Assembly (NCBI GenBank): GCA_022575985.1
Contig: JAKSXM010000272.1
Location: 8,866,001 to 8,930,000 of the forward strand
Reading direction: 5' to 3'
DNA: 64,000 bases
Source of the DNA: Anagrus nilaparvatae
Taxonomy: Eukaryota; Arthropoda; Insecta; Hymenoptera; Mymaridae
This document shows, piece by piece, positions 12,301-22,213 of the stretch. Each line of letters starts with the position of its first letter. Positions within the stretch are counted from its first letter, which is position 1. The position numbers were made by a program, and so were the translations under genes. A model generated the notes under the pieces. That model was given only the letters and a program-made list of their open reading frames with translations, was not told where the DNA came from and made no database searches.

Positions 12301-15300
12301 GAAGTTTATGTAGATTTCAGAAATGCTGTATTGCAAATATTAGGTCTTGCTGATAGAGCACCAAGAAGAATAGAAAGCTCAACGTCAGTGCAAGCTGAAG
12401 TAATTATCAGTATAATTATCTATTTAAATTAATAAAGAAATCATTTTATGTTAATAATTTGCTATTGAGAAATAAATTTTTTTTTTTATTTCGAAAATAT
12501 TAAAAAATTTAAGATTTTTACAGCAACAAAATTAAAACTGATTTATTAACAATATCTTAAAATATTTATCAAATTTATTTATAGGTTGATGTTGAAAGAG
12601 AACAAGAAGTTTCAAACTCGTCATCGGAAGATGATCAAGAACCTGTAAGAAGAATTTCATCGCAATTAACAAATGTAGAGTTAGATTCAGCTAAAACAGC
12701 TGATATACCAAGAAAAGGGTTACCACCGATTATATGGGTCTTGGGTAAGTCCTATATATTTACAATTTTTCTTTGGCAGTGGTAAGAAAATACGCCTTGT
12801 AAAATTCGGGCCCTTGATAAATTTTGTAACTAATTTTGTGGAGTAAATAAATTTTTAAAATGATTTGTCTTATTCTATTAAAATCTGTCTTCAAAATGTT
12901 TTGAAATATAATTTAAAAAACTTATATGCTTGCGTGTTCATACAATCAACGAGCATGAAACATTTATAATAGTTAACTTAACTTTTAACTTAATTATTAC
13001 AAATCCTAGAATGGAAATCATAATAAGCCCCTAGATAAAAAAAATGTCAAGTACATCTGCCACCCCCTCCCCTTCTAAAAACGTTAACTTTCCAACCCCC
13101 CTAAAACGTTCATTTTTACTCGCCTCCATTTATGGATTTCGGGCTTTTTTCATATATCCCTCCACATGAACGTAGTCCATGTTAAATATCTATTTGTTCA
13201 ACAAGGGAAAAAAAATAGGATTTGGCTTTCAATACAGTTGAAACTTTCCTACATTTTTTCCCGTGTTCAGCACATAGTTTTTCATTAAAAGCGAGAAAAA
13301 GATCGCCCGAAAGTAAGAAAGTAGATCTTTTTTGCAGCGTATAATGAAAATAATTTTTATAATTTTTAAAATGTTTAAAGGTGGTCCTGGAAGTAATAAA
13401 GGTTTAATATGCAGTCAAACATTAAGAAAGATGCCAAATTGGTTACATTTAAGTATCAGTAGTTATCTTATAAAATTAGCTGAAACAAATCCAGCAATTC
13501 AAAATACGCTTGCCAAAGGTGATATGGTACCAACAAAAATAATTATGAAAATAATTCAACAAGAAATCTTAAGAAATCGTGATAGTAATGGTATTATTAT
13601 TGATGGATTTCCTAGAGATTCTGATCAAGTTGAAGAATTCGAAAGAAAGGTAAGTCATTTTCAAAGATTACTATTAATATTTAAATAAAAACGTATCTAA
13701 TTCATTTTTATGACAGTATCGGATCCTTAAAGGAGACGCTAAAAGTCTATTAACATGGAACATGTTTATAGGGAGGGGATACTTCAAAACTGGGGGGGGG
13801 GGGGTCAAATTTGTCCTTTTTAAGGGGGGGGGGGGGTCAAATATGTCCTTTTTAAGGGGGGGTCAAATTTGTCCTTTTTAAGGGGGGGGTCAAATGGGAC
13901 TTAGAATATTTTCGATTTAGGGACCTTTGGTGCAGAAGTACTTAGGGAGCATTGGTGCAGAAGTACCTAAGGACCTATGGTGCAGAAGCCCCTATAGACC
14001 TTTGGTACAGAAGTACTTAGGGAGCATTGGTGCAGGAGTCCCTAAAGACCTTTGGTGCAAAAGTACCTAGGGACCTATGGTGCAGAAGTCTCTAAAGACC
14101 TTTGGTGCAGAAGTACTTAGGAAGCATTGGTGTAGAAGTACCTAGGGACCTATGGTGCAGAAGTCCCTAAAGACCTTTGGTGCAGAAGTACTTAGGGAGC
14201 ATTGGTGCAGAAGTCCCTAAAGACCTTTGGTGCAGAAGTACCTAAAAACCTTTGGTGCAGAAGTACTTAGGAAGCATTTGTGTAGAAGTACCTAGGGACC
14301 TATGGTGCAGAAGTCCCTAAAGACCTTTGGTGCAGAAGTACCTAGGGTGCAGAAGTCTCTAAAGACCTTTGGTGCAGAAGTACTTAGGGAGCATTGGTGC
14401 AGAAGTCCCTAAAGACCTTTGGTGCAGAAGTACCTAAAGACCTTTGGTGCAGAAGTACCTAAAAACCTTTGGTGCAGAAGTACTTAGGAAGCATTGGTGT
14501 AGAAGTACCTAGGGACCTATGGTGCAGAAGTCCCTAAAGACCTTTGGTGCAGAAGTACTTAGGGACCATCGGTGCAGAAGTCTCTAAAGAACTTTAGTGC
14601 AGAAATACTTGGATATAAATATTGATATTATTAACAGAATAGATACTTTATTATCAGTGTTAGTTATTAGTGAACATGTTCCATGCTCGTTGGTTGTGTA
14701 GTTACACAAACCGGTCATAAGTTTTTTTTTAAATAATTCAAATAAAAAATAAGCTTTTTAGATCTAAATTTAATTTTTATATATTTCATAAACTTTATAG
14801 ATTATTCTTTAAAGTTGCTCAAAATTTTATATGAGTCCTATTCTTTAGGAGTCCTCAGGATTTTTCAAAAAATTTTCCTGAAAGTTCGAAATCTGATCTA
14901 TGATTTTGATCCTCTGTAACTTGGACAATTTTTGGATAAATGGCCAAGGATCGAAATCAAGCTTACACAGAATAACATTTAATATAAATTAATAATGAAT
15001 AATAGTACAAATTAATTTCATTTAAATAGAATGATTTCCATTATTTTTTGAAATTTTGCTAAGAAACAATTTATTTGTTATATTTTCTACTGATTTATTC
15101 ATTATTTTAATGATTTCAGTTTGGCCAACGTTCTCCTATGATTTTATTAGATTGTTCAAAAATTCAACTTGGTCGTGGTCGACCTTATGATAGTGTTAAG
15201 GCTTTTCAAAAACGTTTAGAAATATTTCGCGATCTCACATTACCAATGTTAAAAAAGTTAGATGGTTCTGAAAGATTGACAATCATAGAAGGCGATACAG

Positions 15301-18300
15301 AAATACCATCTGTTAAAAAAAATTTTGAAGCAGCACTTCATCAACATATTAGACGTATCGCAAGAAATAAAGATCTCGATGATTTTGATGACGATTCAAC
15401 ATATAGTGGTGATCTAAAAAATGATGATACTGATAGAACGAAAAATTTAAAAACTCTTAATCAGTTACCTAATGGTTTTGCACGTCCTGTTAGAAATGGC
15501 CTGGATCATCTGGGTAGTTCAACAAGTATGGGTAACAATATATATAAATAATTAAATTATTAATTTAAAACTAAAAAAAATTATCTGAAAAATTTCTAAT
15601 GCACAGATTAAATAAAAATAAATTTTTAGAGTAACTTCTAAATTTTTTAATTACAAAAACGTTGCTAAAAAAAGGATACCACTTTCTTAGGGAGTAGGAA
15701 AGCAAATTACAATCTATAGTTATGGATTACTTTAATATATGTATTAAAGAAAAAAATTGTGGGACTAGCAAAACAGGGATTTATGTTATTAAATAGGGTG
15801 TTTTTGTAATTTTCATAATAACCTCGCATATTAACCAAAAAATACACTGTAAAAAGTAACTTCCTAATATTAACAAAAAAATTAGTAAATTTTCAAAAAA
15901 ATGTGTAAATATTCGAAAAAAATCGTAAATTTACTAAATTTAGTATATTATCGAAAAATTCGAGAATTTACAGTGTAGATTGAAATGTAACAAAAAATTT
16001 TGAGGTACTTAATTCCGATTGGTCAATACCCATCAGCTGAAATTAATACCCATATTTAATTTTGAATCAGGTGGATAGAAATAGCATTTTTTGGGTAAAA
16101 ATTTCTGGAGATCGAAACTTCTGGAATGTTTAATATTTTTAGCCATTGATCATGTTATCTGTCCCTTAAAATTAAAAAAAAAAATTTTGAAAATTTATTC
16201 ACATATTCAAAGATTTTTAAAATTAGATTATTAATAAAAAAGTCTTGATTAATTAAGTACCTCAAAAATTAATGAAATTTCAAGCGCTAATATCTCCGTC
16301 TGTAGTGAATAAATTTTCAAAATTTTTTTTTTAAATTTTAAGGGACACATAACATGATCAATGGCTAAAAATATTAAACATTCCAGAAGTTTAGATCTCC
16401 AGAAATTTTTACCCCAAAAATGCTATTTCTATCCACCTGATTCAACCTTAACTTCTCAAAAAGCGTATTTTAAAAATGAAATATTTACTATTATCAATTG
16501 CCGTTACTGGAACTCAGACCTTTAAACCTCCGAATTTTGGCAAAATAAACATTTCTACGAGCCGGTTAAGAACGTACTATTATACCACAGTATACATATT
16601 TTTAATATATATATACTGTGATTATATGAGCAATTATTTTAAAAGTGCTACTTAATTTGAGCCTGGAATCGTAATTTTTTTTTTTTAGGGCACATAGACA
16701 TGACCGGTGTTTTTAGTTAGTTTGAACCTTCAGAAAACCGAAAAAAATCGTGAACAAGAAATCGGCGATAGGTGCCTAAAAGATTTTTTCACTTTTATGT
16801 CAAAAACCGCGTTTTTCATACCTGAGCTACCTCAAATTATTAAAATAACTTTTTAGGTAAATAAAATTTAAAAAAATAGATAAGAAAATCTGATTGCCAG
16901 GGAAAAACCACTCCAGAAGAAAAAAAAACTTATCTTTTTACGATGAAATTTAGCCAAGCTATCGTCAATTTAAAATTTTGCTTAAATTCGTCTTAAAAAA
17001 GATTGAAATTTTTTTGAAAAAGCCTGTTTCTGAACTTTAAGCATGCATTACTCGCTTGATTTTCATCGTAAAATAATAATTTTTTTTTTAAATCGATTAA
17101 TTTTTCCCTGGCAATTCATTTCTTTAAGAAAAAAATCGTTTTAATTGACAAAATTTCAATTTTTAGGTCAAAAGCCTTTGAAAACTGTAAGTAGCAAGAT
17201 TTACTTAACACAGTTTTTGATCTAAAAATTAAAACTTAGTCAATAAAAATGATTTTTTTTCTTAAAGAAATGAATTGCCAGGAAAAAATTAATCGATTTA
17301 AAAAAAAAAATTATTATTTTACGATGAAAATCAAGCGAGTAATGCATGTTTAAGGTTCAGAAACAGGCTTTTTTCAATAAAATTTCAATCTTTTGAGACA
17401 AAATCTTAAATTGTCGATTACTTGGCTAAATTTCATCGTAAAAGGGTAAGTTTTTTTTTCTTCTGGAGTGGTTTTTTCCTGGCAATCAGATTTTTTTATC
17501 TATTTTTTTAAATTTTATTTACCTAAAAAGTTATTTTAAAAATTTGGGGTAGCTCAGGTATGAAAATCGCGGTTTTTGACATAAAAGTGAAAAAATCTTT
17601 TAGGCACCTATCGCCGATTTCTTGTTCACGATTTTTTTCGGTTTTCTGAAGGTTTAAACTAACTAAAAACACCGGTCATGTCGATGTGCCCTAAAAAAAA
17701 AAAATTATGATTCCAGGCTCAAATTAAGTAGCACTTTTAAAATAATTGCTCATATACATACATTTATGATATAGAAATCTATCATGATTATGGAAAACTA
17801 TTCTTTCATTCTTCCACGGCTTTGAAACAAAAAAAAAAGGTACAAAAATACGCTTGTTGAGAAGTTAAGTATGGGTATATTCCATAGTTAGAAATTATTT
17901 ATAAGTTTAAAGCGCGAATACGTATATACATAATAAAAACCGTAGATAACCAGAGTGAGCCAGTTAGGAAGACTCTTTTTGATTGGTTCGTCCATCCTAC
18001 CGAATAGGGCAATTTTATCTATTGTTTCTTTCTCGATTGTAATTTGGTTTCCCAAAAGTATAGTGGCTGCAATAATACAACAAAAATATTAGTTGATGAT
18101 CGAAATCTTTTTTAATTTATGTAAAAAAGAATGAAATTAATTTAATCATTCTATAATTTTTTTGACTTTTCTAATCCATATTTTTCAAATAAAGGCTGTT
18201 CCCGGATATTTATAGTGGTTTGACCCTCAGAACCATACCTAACCTTAGTAGTAGCATCCAAAAAGCTATCAAAAAACTCACTGATTCCCGTTGAAATTAG

Positions 18301-19640
18301 ACCTCTAGGCCATGACAGGCCACAAAAACCTAAAAAAACGGTCTTTTGGGTTTTTTCTTAGATATTTTATTATTTCTCTAACCCATAAACAGATACTCTG
18401 CTAATTGACTAGAAAATTTAATCATTACACCATTTTTCAAAATATTTTTTTGAGTCTTTAGGGTTCCTTTAAGACCCCAAAATACAGTTTTGAATTTTTC
18501 GAAAATTGGTTTATTAAGTTCTTTGAGTTTTTTGATAAATTTTTGGATGCTACTATACTAAGGTGAAGTATGGTTCTGGGAGCTAAACCACTATATTTAT
18601 CCAGGAATAGCCTTTATTAGTCGAAAATATTAATTAATTTGAATTATTACTGTTAAAAAATTAATAATTTTTGGATCTTAAATCATGATAATTCAAGCAA
18701 AATTATTTAACCGTGCATATAGTTACAAAATCATAATTTAATTTATCTATACAAGTATTATTTATACTAATTTTAAACATTTACCGTTAACTTTATAGCA
18801 TTTAAAGTAGTTGATATAAAATTCAGAGCAACGCTAACAATTAATATCCTAAAGTTTTATTTGATTATTATCATAGTATTTCTTATTGCCCATTTTATTT
18901 GCTCTAAAATTTATAAGAAGAGATTGTTCATTTATGGCTATTTTAAATAAAAATGAATAGATAATCTTTATTTTATTTAAACGTTTCGTTGGTATGCCAC
19001 CAACCTCGTCAGGATGAAATTTTTTTAAAGAAATTAATTAATTACAAGAATTTAGTGACCGAAAAAAAAAAAATTCGTTAGAAAATTTTACGCTATTATC
19101 AACAAAAAAGTGACTATAAAATAGAGTTCTATACAATATTCAAAAAAAATCTTAAGAAATTTATTTTTGGTATTTTTCTAATAAAATAACATCAATTTTT
19201 TATTACTCATAAAAAAAATTCTATATAAGTTAACGGTAACTGAAAAATCAAATTATAAGGAAATATTATTATTTCTCTGATTAGATTAAAATTAATTCAC
19301 AGGTAGAGATAATTCCTTTGATCAGATTCCAAATCCAACGGCAAAAAGAAAAGTTAAAAAAAAATTAAATAACAATAATAATAATAATAACAGTAGTAGT
19401 AATAATAACAGCAACAAGAATAGCAATAATCAAAATCGTCGTAAACAAGCAACAGAATCAGAAAATGGAATGTTTAAAAACCAACAGAAAGGAATAAGCA
19501 GTATTTCAAATGGGTTTTTACCTGGTAAAAACAAAGTAACACCTACGTTAAAAACTACAAAAGTTAATGTGCAATCTAGAGATCCAATAAGAAGTATGCT
19601 AAATGAAGTTGAAGGTTATGAAGGCAATCTTCATATGTAA
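393..19640 (+). CDS. Adenylate kinase 5-like protein with two divergent AK domains (3' part; 5' end outside window)
   Basis: Exons I joined by GT/AG sites and frame: 393-560, 1647-1757, 7084-7226, 12014-12196, 12277-12399, 12585-12744, 13381-13649, 15120-15531, 19303-19640. They give 634 residues in one frame to a TAA at 19638. Domain 1 has an intact P-loop GGPGSGK (residues 56-62) and SGYPRN, but no recognisable LID GRxDD. Domain 2 has GGPGSNK (296-302; the last Gly of the loop is Asn), an intact DGFPRD (370-375) and a LID-like GRGRPYD (403-409). The C-terminus is basic and Asn-rich. Adenylate kinases transfer phosphate between ATP and AMP; the altered motifs make full activity doubtful. The closest family I recognise is AK5, with tandem AK domains. 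The 5' end lies left of the window, because exon 393 starts with two bases of a split codon. Family assignment is firm; the exact orthologue is not. Confidence 0.85.
742..1489. mobile_element. Foldback/MITE family A, deleted copy (in AK intron)
   Basis: The ends are inverted copies around GTAGATTTAAA at 743 and TTTAAATCTACCC near 1476. The interior, including a GCGCATGCGC palindrome near 993, matches the much larger copy at 51549-52952. Here the right arm is mostly deleted, so only about 120 bases pair with the left arm. No coding capacity. It sits in the 561-1646 intron. Confidence 0.75.
2480..3230. repeat. Family F modular inverted repeat (GGGTCGCTGATCA-type modules)
   Basis: Modules of about 110-130 bases recur here, each made of a GGGTCGCTGATCA-like block, a block like TTAATTGGCTAAAACTACCC and a block like GCTATTTTCGTACTTTTAGC. 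The first half (2650-2930) is repeated inverted in the second (2935-3225), so the segment folds back. One end carries TACTCCAGTCAAA near 2511, also found at the ends of the 41.9-43.5 kb element. No protein is encoded. Confidence 0.65.
3926..4013. repeat. Purine/pyrimidine hairpin
   Basis: A pyrimidine-rich arm (CTCTCTATTCTCTCTTC) is followed by its purine-rich imperfect reverse complement, with the palindromic core CTCTAGGGAGGAAA / TTTTCCTCCCTAGAG separated by about six bases. Either strand can form a stem of roughly 40 bp. Function unknown. Confidence 0.6.
4215..4305. repeat. Hairpin with arms of about 34 bp
   Basis: TGAGCATATATGTACGCATC followed by TTTTATTTTGTTA is mirrored by TAACAAAATAAAAGATG-type sequence and GTGCTCA near 4285, around a loop of about 15 bases. 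Probably the core of a small foldback element; no coding potential. Confidence 0.5.
4800..5000. mobile_element. Small foldback with GC-rich tip
   Basis: About 90 bases on each side form an imperfect inverted repeat. The tip is unusually GC-rich for this window (ACTCGCCTGCGGCTCGTG near 4895), flanked by TGCAATGAC and GTCATTGCA. It resembles the tips at about 23040 and 25700. Two short frames across it are by-products of the symmetry, not genes. Confidence 0.6.
5690..6110. mobile_element. Family F foldback copy
   Basis: Contains inverted blocks TTTGCAAAAACTACCCC / GGGGTAATTTTTGCAAA and GATCAGCGACCCAAAAACC, and ends with a poly-C run followed by TCCATTTTGACCAAAATATG, resembling the ends of other family F members. 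Non-coding. Confidence 0.55.
6751..6771. repeat. Poly-T tract
   Basis: Uninterrupted T run of about 21 bases in an AK intron. The short frames reading through it (poly-Phe or poly-Lys) are artefacts. Confidence 0.8.
7945..9030 (-). pseudogene. Decayed R1/LOA-like non-LTR retrotransposon (reverse transcriptase fragment)
   Basis: Read on the minus strand from about 9030: reverse transcriptase of a LINE. Visible motifs are QHGFREGYST, TLDVKNAFNS, an altered PQGSVLGP motif reading AQVSVLGP, and YVDDVA as the catalytic box. An open frame runs 8990-8040, but homology jumps frame around 8230. In the new frame a stop lies near 8120, and a further shift near 8040 leads to PIDLLALERK, a typical end of R1-type proteins. 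There is no endonuclease domain, so it is 5' truncated. Base composition is near 50% GC with sharp edges at about 7950 and 9000. It lies antisense in an AK intron. Clade assignment is tentative. Confidence 0.85.
9210..11893 (-). pseudogene. Decayed jockey-like LINE (endonuclease + reverse transcriptase), 5' truncated
   Basis: Minus strand, 5' to 3': endonuclease part (about 11890-11400) with LGDFNADLL; linker (11325-10801) with KPPWINDEI and a single in-frame stop at 11104-11106; a frameshift at about 10830; reverse transcriptase (10850-10257) with FRPIALLCFLSKILEKL; a deletion around 10200-10260 after the FSKAF motif; then SLLGPLLF and the catalytic box, which reads YAGD instead of YADD (about 10048). 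A C-terminal region with several stops continues to about 9210. The N-terminal endonuclease is missing. It cannot encode an active protein. It lies antisense in the same AK intron as the R1-like fragment, about 200 bases from it. Confidence 0.85.
13788..13893 (+). repeat. G-run tandem repeat
   Basis: Three to four copies of a unit of about 30-36 bases, made of a run of 7-13 G followed by TCAAATTTGTCCTTTTTAA. It lies just upstream of the 25-bp minisatellite in the 13650-15119 AK intron. The G-runs are on the transcribed-RNA strand of the host gene and could form G-quadruplexes. Confidence 0.8.
13921..14609 (+). repeat. 25-bp minisatellite, about 27 copies
   Basis: Tandem repeat whose unit reads GGTGCAGAAGTACCTAAAGA plus CCTTT, with variants (CTTAGGGAGCATT, CCTAGGGACCTAT) that recur in a regular order, a sign of higher-order organisation. 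One unit near 14340 is shortened. Intronic in the AK-like gene. No ORF is maintained. Confidence 0.9.
15611..15616 (+). terminator. Candidate internal polyadenylation signal (AATAAA) of the AK-like gene
   Basis: If the donor at 15532 is not used, translation runs six more residues and stops at 15549-15551. An AATAAA follows 60 bases later. This would yield a shorter protein lacking the Asn-rich tail encoded at 19303-19640. Inferred only; such hexamers are frequent by chance in AT-rich DNA. Confidence 0.3.
15845..15975. mobile_element. CACTGTAAAAAGTAA MITE, 131 bp
   Basis: Starts CACTGTAAAAAGTAA and ends with ACAGTG, flanked on both sides by TA (15843-15844 and 15976-15977), which looks like a TA target duplication as in Tc1/mariner-type MITEs. 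Internally it has runs of the theme TAAATTTACTAAATTTAG. Related copies lie at 20071-20477 and 22125-22213. Confidence 0.7.
15998..16450. mobile_element. Foldback element
   Basis: Arms of about 130 bp: TCAGGTGGATAGAAATAGCA (16067 on) with TTGATCATGTTATCTGTCCC is mirrored at 16335-16445. The outer block TTTTGAGGTACTTAAT is mirrored at 16254-16270. It appears inserted into a further inverted repeat whose right arm (CTTAACTTCTC, 16449) pairs with GAGAAGTTAAG at 17860. Confidence 0.6.
16624..17755. mobile_element. Foldback family B, complete copy (1.13 kb, arms about 550 bp)
   Basis: Begins ATATGAGCAATTATTTTAAA and ends with its reverse complement at 17755. The arms match over nearly the whole length (GAGCCTGGAATC, ACCGGTGTTTTTAGTTAG, AAACCGAAAAAAATCGTGAA and so on), with a centre near 17190. 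A second, interrupted copy is at 43997-45864. No protein coding. It lies between the last two AK exons, so it would be transcribed as a long intronic hairpin. Confidence 0.85.
18188..18618. mobile_element. Foldback element, 431 bp
   Basis: Left end AATAAAGGCTGTTCCCGGAT is mirrored by the right end ending TAGCCTTTATT. Inner blocks (TATAGTGGTTT, GCATCCAAAAA) are mirrored as well. AK intron; non-coding. Confidence 0.7.
19365..19425 (+). repeat. Coding trinucleotide repeat (AAT/AAC/AGT) in the last AK exon
   Basis: An in-frame run of AAT and AAC with interspersed AGT and AGC codons encodes a low-complexity Asn/Ser tract just after a Lys-rich stretch. Length is probably polymorphic. It lies in the C-terminal tail, outside the kinase-like domains. 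Confidence 0.75.
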
Positions 19641-19671
19641 ATTAATTTATTTTAAGTGAGTTTTAAAAAAC

Positions 19672-19677
19672 AATAAA
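19672..19677 (+). terminator. Polyadenylation signal of the AK-like gene
   Basis: AATAAA lies 32 bases after the TAA at 19638-19640, a normal position for a short insect 3' UTR. Confidence 0.5.
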
Positions 19678-20070
19678 AAATAAGTGGACCAAATTTAAAA
19701 AAAGAACCTTAATCATAAATCATTGATAAGTATTATTTTTATAACAAGCAACAATTATGTGAATTTTATAGTTTTGGTGGATTGTCATTTTTTTACAAAC
19801 TTATAAACTAAAAGATTGTGCAAAATTGAACTTTTGAGACTGAAAATATTTTTAAGTTGAAAATTCATTTTTTAAATATATAGGCCTGGCGCTGTTCGAG
19901 GGGAGAAATAGGCTACCATTAGGAGTGCTAATAGTACTCCTTTGCCTTTTTAGAATCCAATAATGATTAAATACAATCCCGCGCCATTCATAACCTTGAG
20001 TAGTTATATTTGAGTGGAAGAGGATATATTCAATTTAGGGTGAAAATTACCCCCAAGATAATAAAATGTA

Positions 20071-20477
20071 CACTTTAAAAAGTAAATTTTTTATATTAAC
20101 AAAAAAACTAGAACATTTTCGAAAAATTAGTAAATTTTCGAAAAAATTTGTAAATATTCGAAAAAAAACGTAAATTTACTAAATTTAGTATATTAACAAA
20201 AAATTCGAGTATTCTCGAATTTTTTTGTTAATTCGCAAGAAAAATTTATAATTTACAAGTTTTTTTCGAAAATTTTCAAAAAATAGTTGTGAATTTACAA
20301 GTTTTTTCGTAAATTCACAAAAAAAAAATCGAAAATTCTCGAATTTTTTATTAATATACTAAATTTAGTAAATTTACGATTTTTATCGAATATTTACAAA
20401 ATTTTTTGAAAATTTACTAATTTTTCAAAAAAATTCTATTTTTTTTTGTAAATCTAAGAAAGTTACTTTTTACAGTG
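20071..20477. mobile_element. CACTGTAAAAAGTAA MITE, 407-bp copy
   Basis: Palindromic element beginning CACTTTAAAAAGTAAA and ending TTACTTTTTACAGTG, with TA on both sides. The interior repeats TAAATTTACTAAATTTAG and TCGAATTTTT themes in both directions. It lies about 400 bases downstream of the AK-like gene. Confidence 0.75.
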
Positions 20478-22124
20478 TATAAACTTTTCTTTTATTTTTT
20501 ATTATTAATTAAATCAACATAGTATTTTATAGTAAGTAACTATTATGAAATTTATTCACCCTCATGTGAAGGGGTGAAAACTACCCCCAAAATTATAAAA
20601 AATACGTACTTTACTTTTCTTATCGAAAGGTTTTCTAATAATTTTTTTTGTGTGCAAAAAACACATTTTGTAAATTATGCGCTTGTAAAACAAATCGAAT
20701 TATTTAATCACTTTTTTTCCTTTTTTTTATTTTTGGGGTAGTTTTTACTCCCTATTGAAAGAATGAATAAATTTTACAATAGTCAAACATATATTATCTT
20801 GTTCCCTTCAAATTTAGAATGAGCTCAAATTGAATTCATATAGTACTCTTATTTTGAATTCAAAATGGACTATTTCTGAGCAGTTTCTGATCTTCTTTGG
20901 GATTCAAATTGAATTCATTTATTAAAAATGAATTCATTCTGAACTCATTTTTAATTATTTGTGCCAACTGGAAATTATAAACATGTTCCACGTTAAAATC
21001 TTGCATCGGACACTGCTACCTATTTCCTTACTCAAATAGTATAATTTCGGAAAAGAAGCAGGTTTTCATAAGAGTAGGATAGTATACGAACGATTTGAAA
21101 AAACAATTAGATGCATTAATTTATGAGGTTAGAAAATTTTTTTAATAAAATGGTGCACTATGCCTTGCTTTAATTAAAGAACAACTAAGTCACTCAGAAA
21201 GTATTTAGGGACTATCCACAGTAATAGGGTTGAACTAATTTCAATTCAATTGCATTGTACCATATCATACGTAGATTTAGCGGTAACGAAGGGGCAAAAG
21301 AACGATCACTCTATCCAACGTATAAATTTTGTATGTATTTTAGAAACCCTTTAGCAATTTTACAGTTTGAAGACGCATTTTTTTTAATTACCCCAGCCCT
21401 TCCGCCAGCAAAGTGCTTTCTGAGTCCGCTTTTGATTGTTTCCTGTAGAACATTAAAGGTAGAACTTACGCGATTCTTTAAAAGAAGCATAGTCTCATTA
21501 TAGTCTATTTTTTTACTATTAGACTCCTGAGTTTTCTACCCAAAAGCTTAATTTTCATCTTAAAAAAGAAAAATTTTGCTCTCAAAAGTTCATTTTATTT
21601 AAGTTTGGAAAAACATGAGTGATGATTTTTCCATAAACATAAATTATTCATTGCTATAAAAAATTAGGTAATTTTAAAATAAATATGAGGGATTCCAAGA
21701 AAATGGGGTCTAATTTATACCGATGGGTGGCCGAAATTGATCCAAACCATTATTTCCGAAGGTGCAACAAAAAATAAGTCCTTCCAGCCCATTCTTAGCT
21801 TTAAAAGTTCAAATCTCTGCAAATTCTGTCATTTTGTGTTTTTAGCCTGTTTTTGTAAATTGATTAAAAATTTTCCTTTTCTGCCAAATGCTTATCCTAC
21901 ACTGAAAACTCGTATACAAAAAGAAAAATTTATAACATGAATTTTCAATAAAAAATGTAAAATTATGACTTTTAAGTAGAATTTTCTAAAAAATCCGAAT
22001 TTTTGTAAAATACGAAAATGGCTGGTAAAAATAGTTTAGATTGTTTTTAGCGATCCTTCAGTCTAATTTAGACCCCATTGGCGTGGAATCACTCATATAA
22101 AAAATATAATTAGGAAAAAAAATA

Positions 22125-22213
22125 CACTGTAAAAAATCCTGTTCAGGTATTTACTATATGATAATAGTAAAACTATCCGATAGTAAGTGCTTGAAGAAGA
22201 TTTTTTCACTGTG
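22125..22213. mobile_element. CACTGT MITE, short copy (89 bp)
   Basis: Begins CACTGTAAAAAATCCTGTTC and ends GATTTTTTCACTGTG, flanked by TA. Ends agree with the family allowing one indel; the interior is unrelated. Confidence 0.5.

Noticed and set aside
21255..21940. Two open frames of 82 and 67 codons downstream of the AK-like gene
   Set aside because: No domain, no splice partners, composition like random AT-rich sequence.
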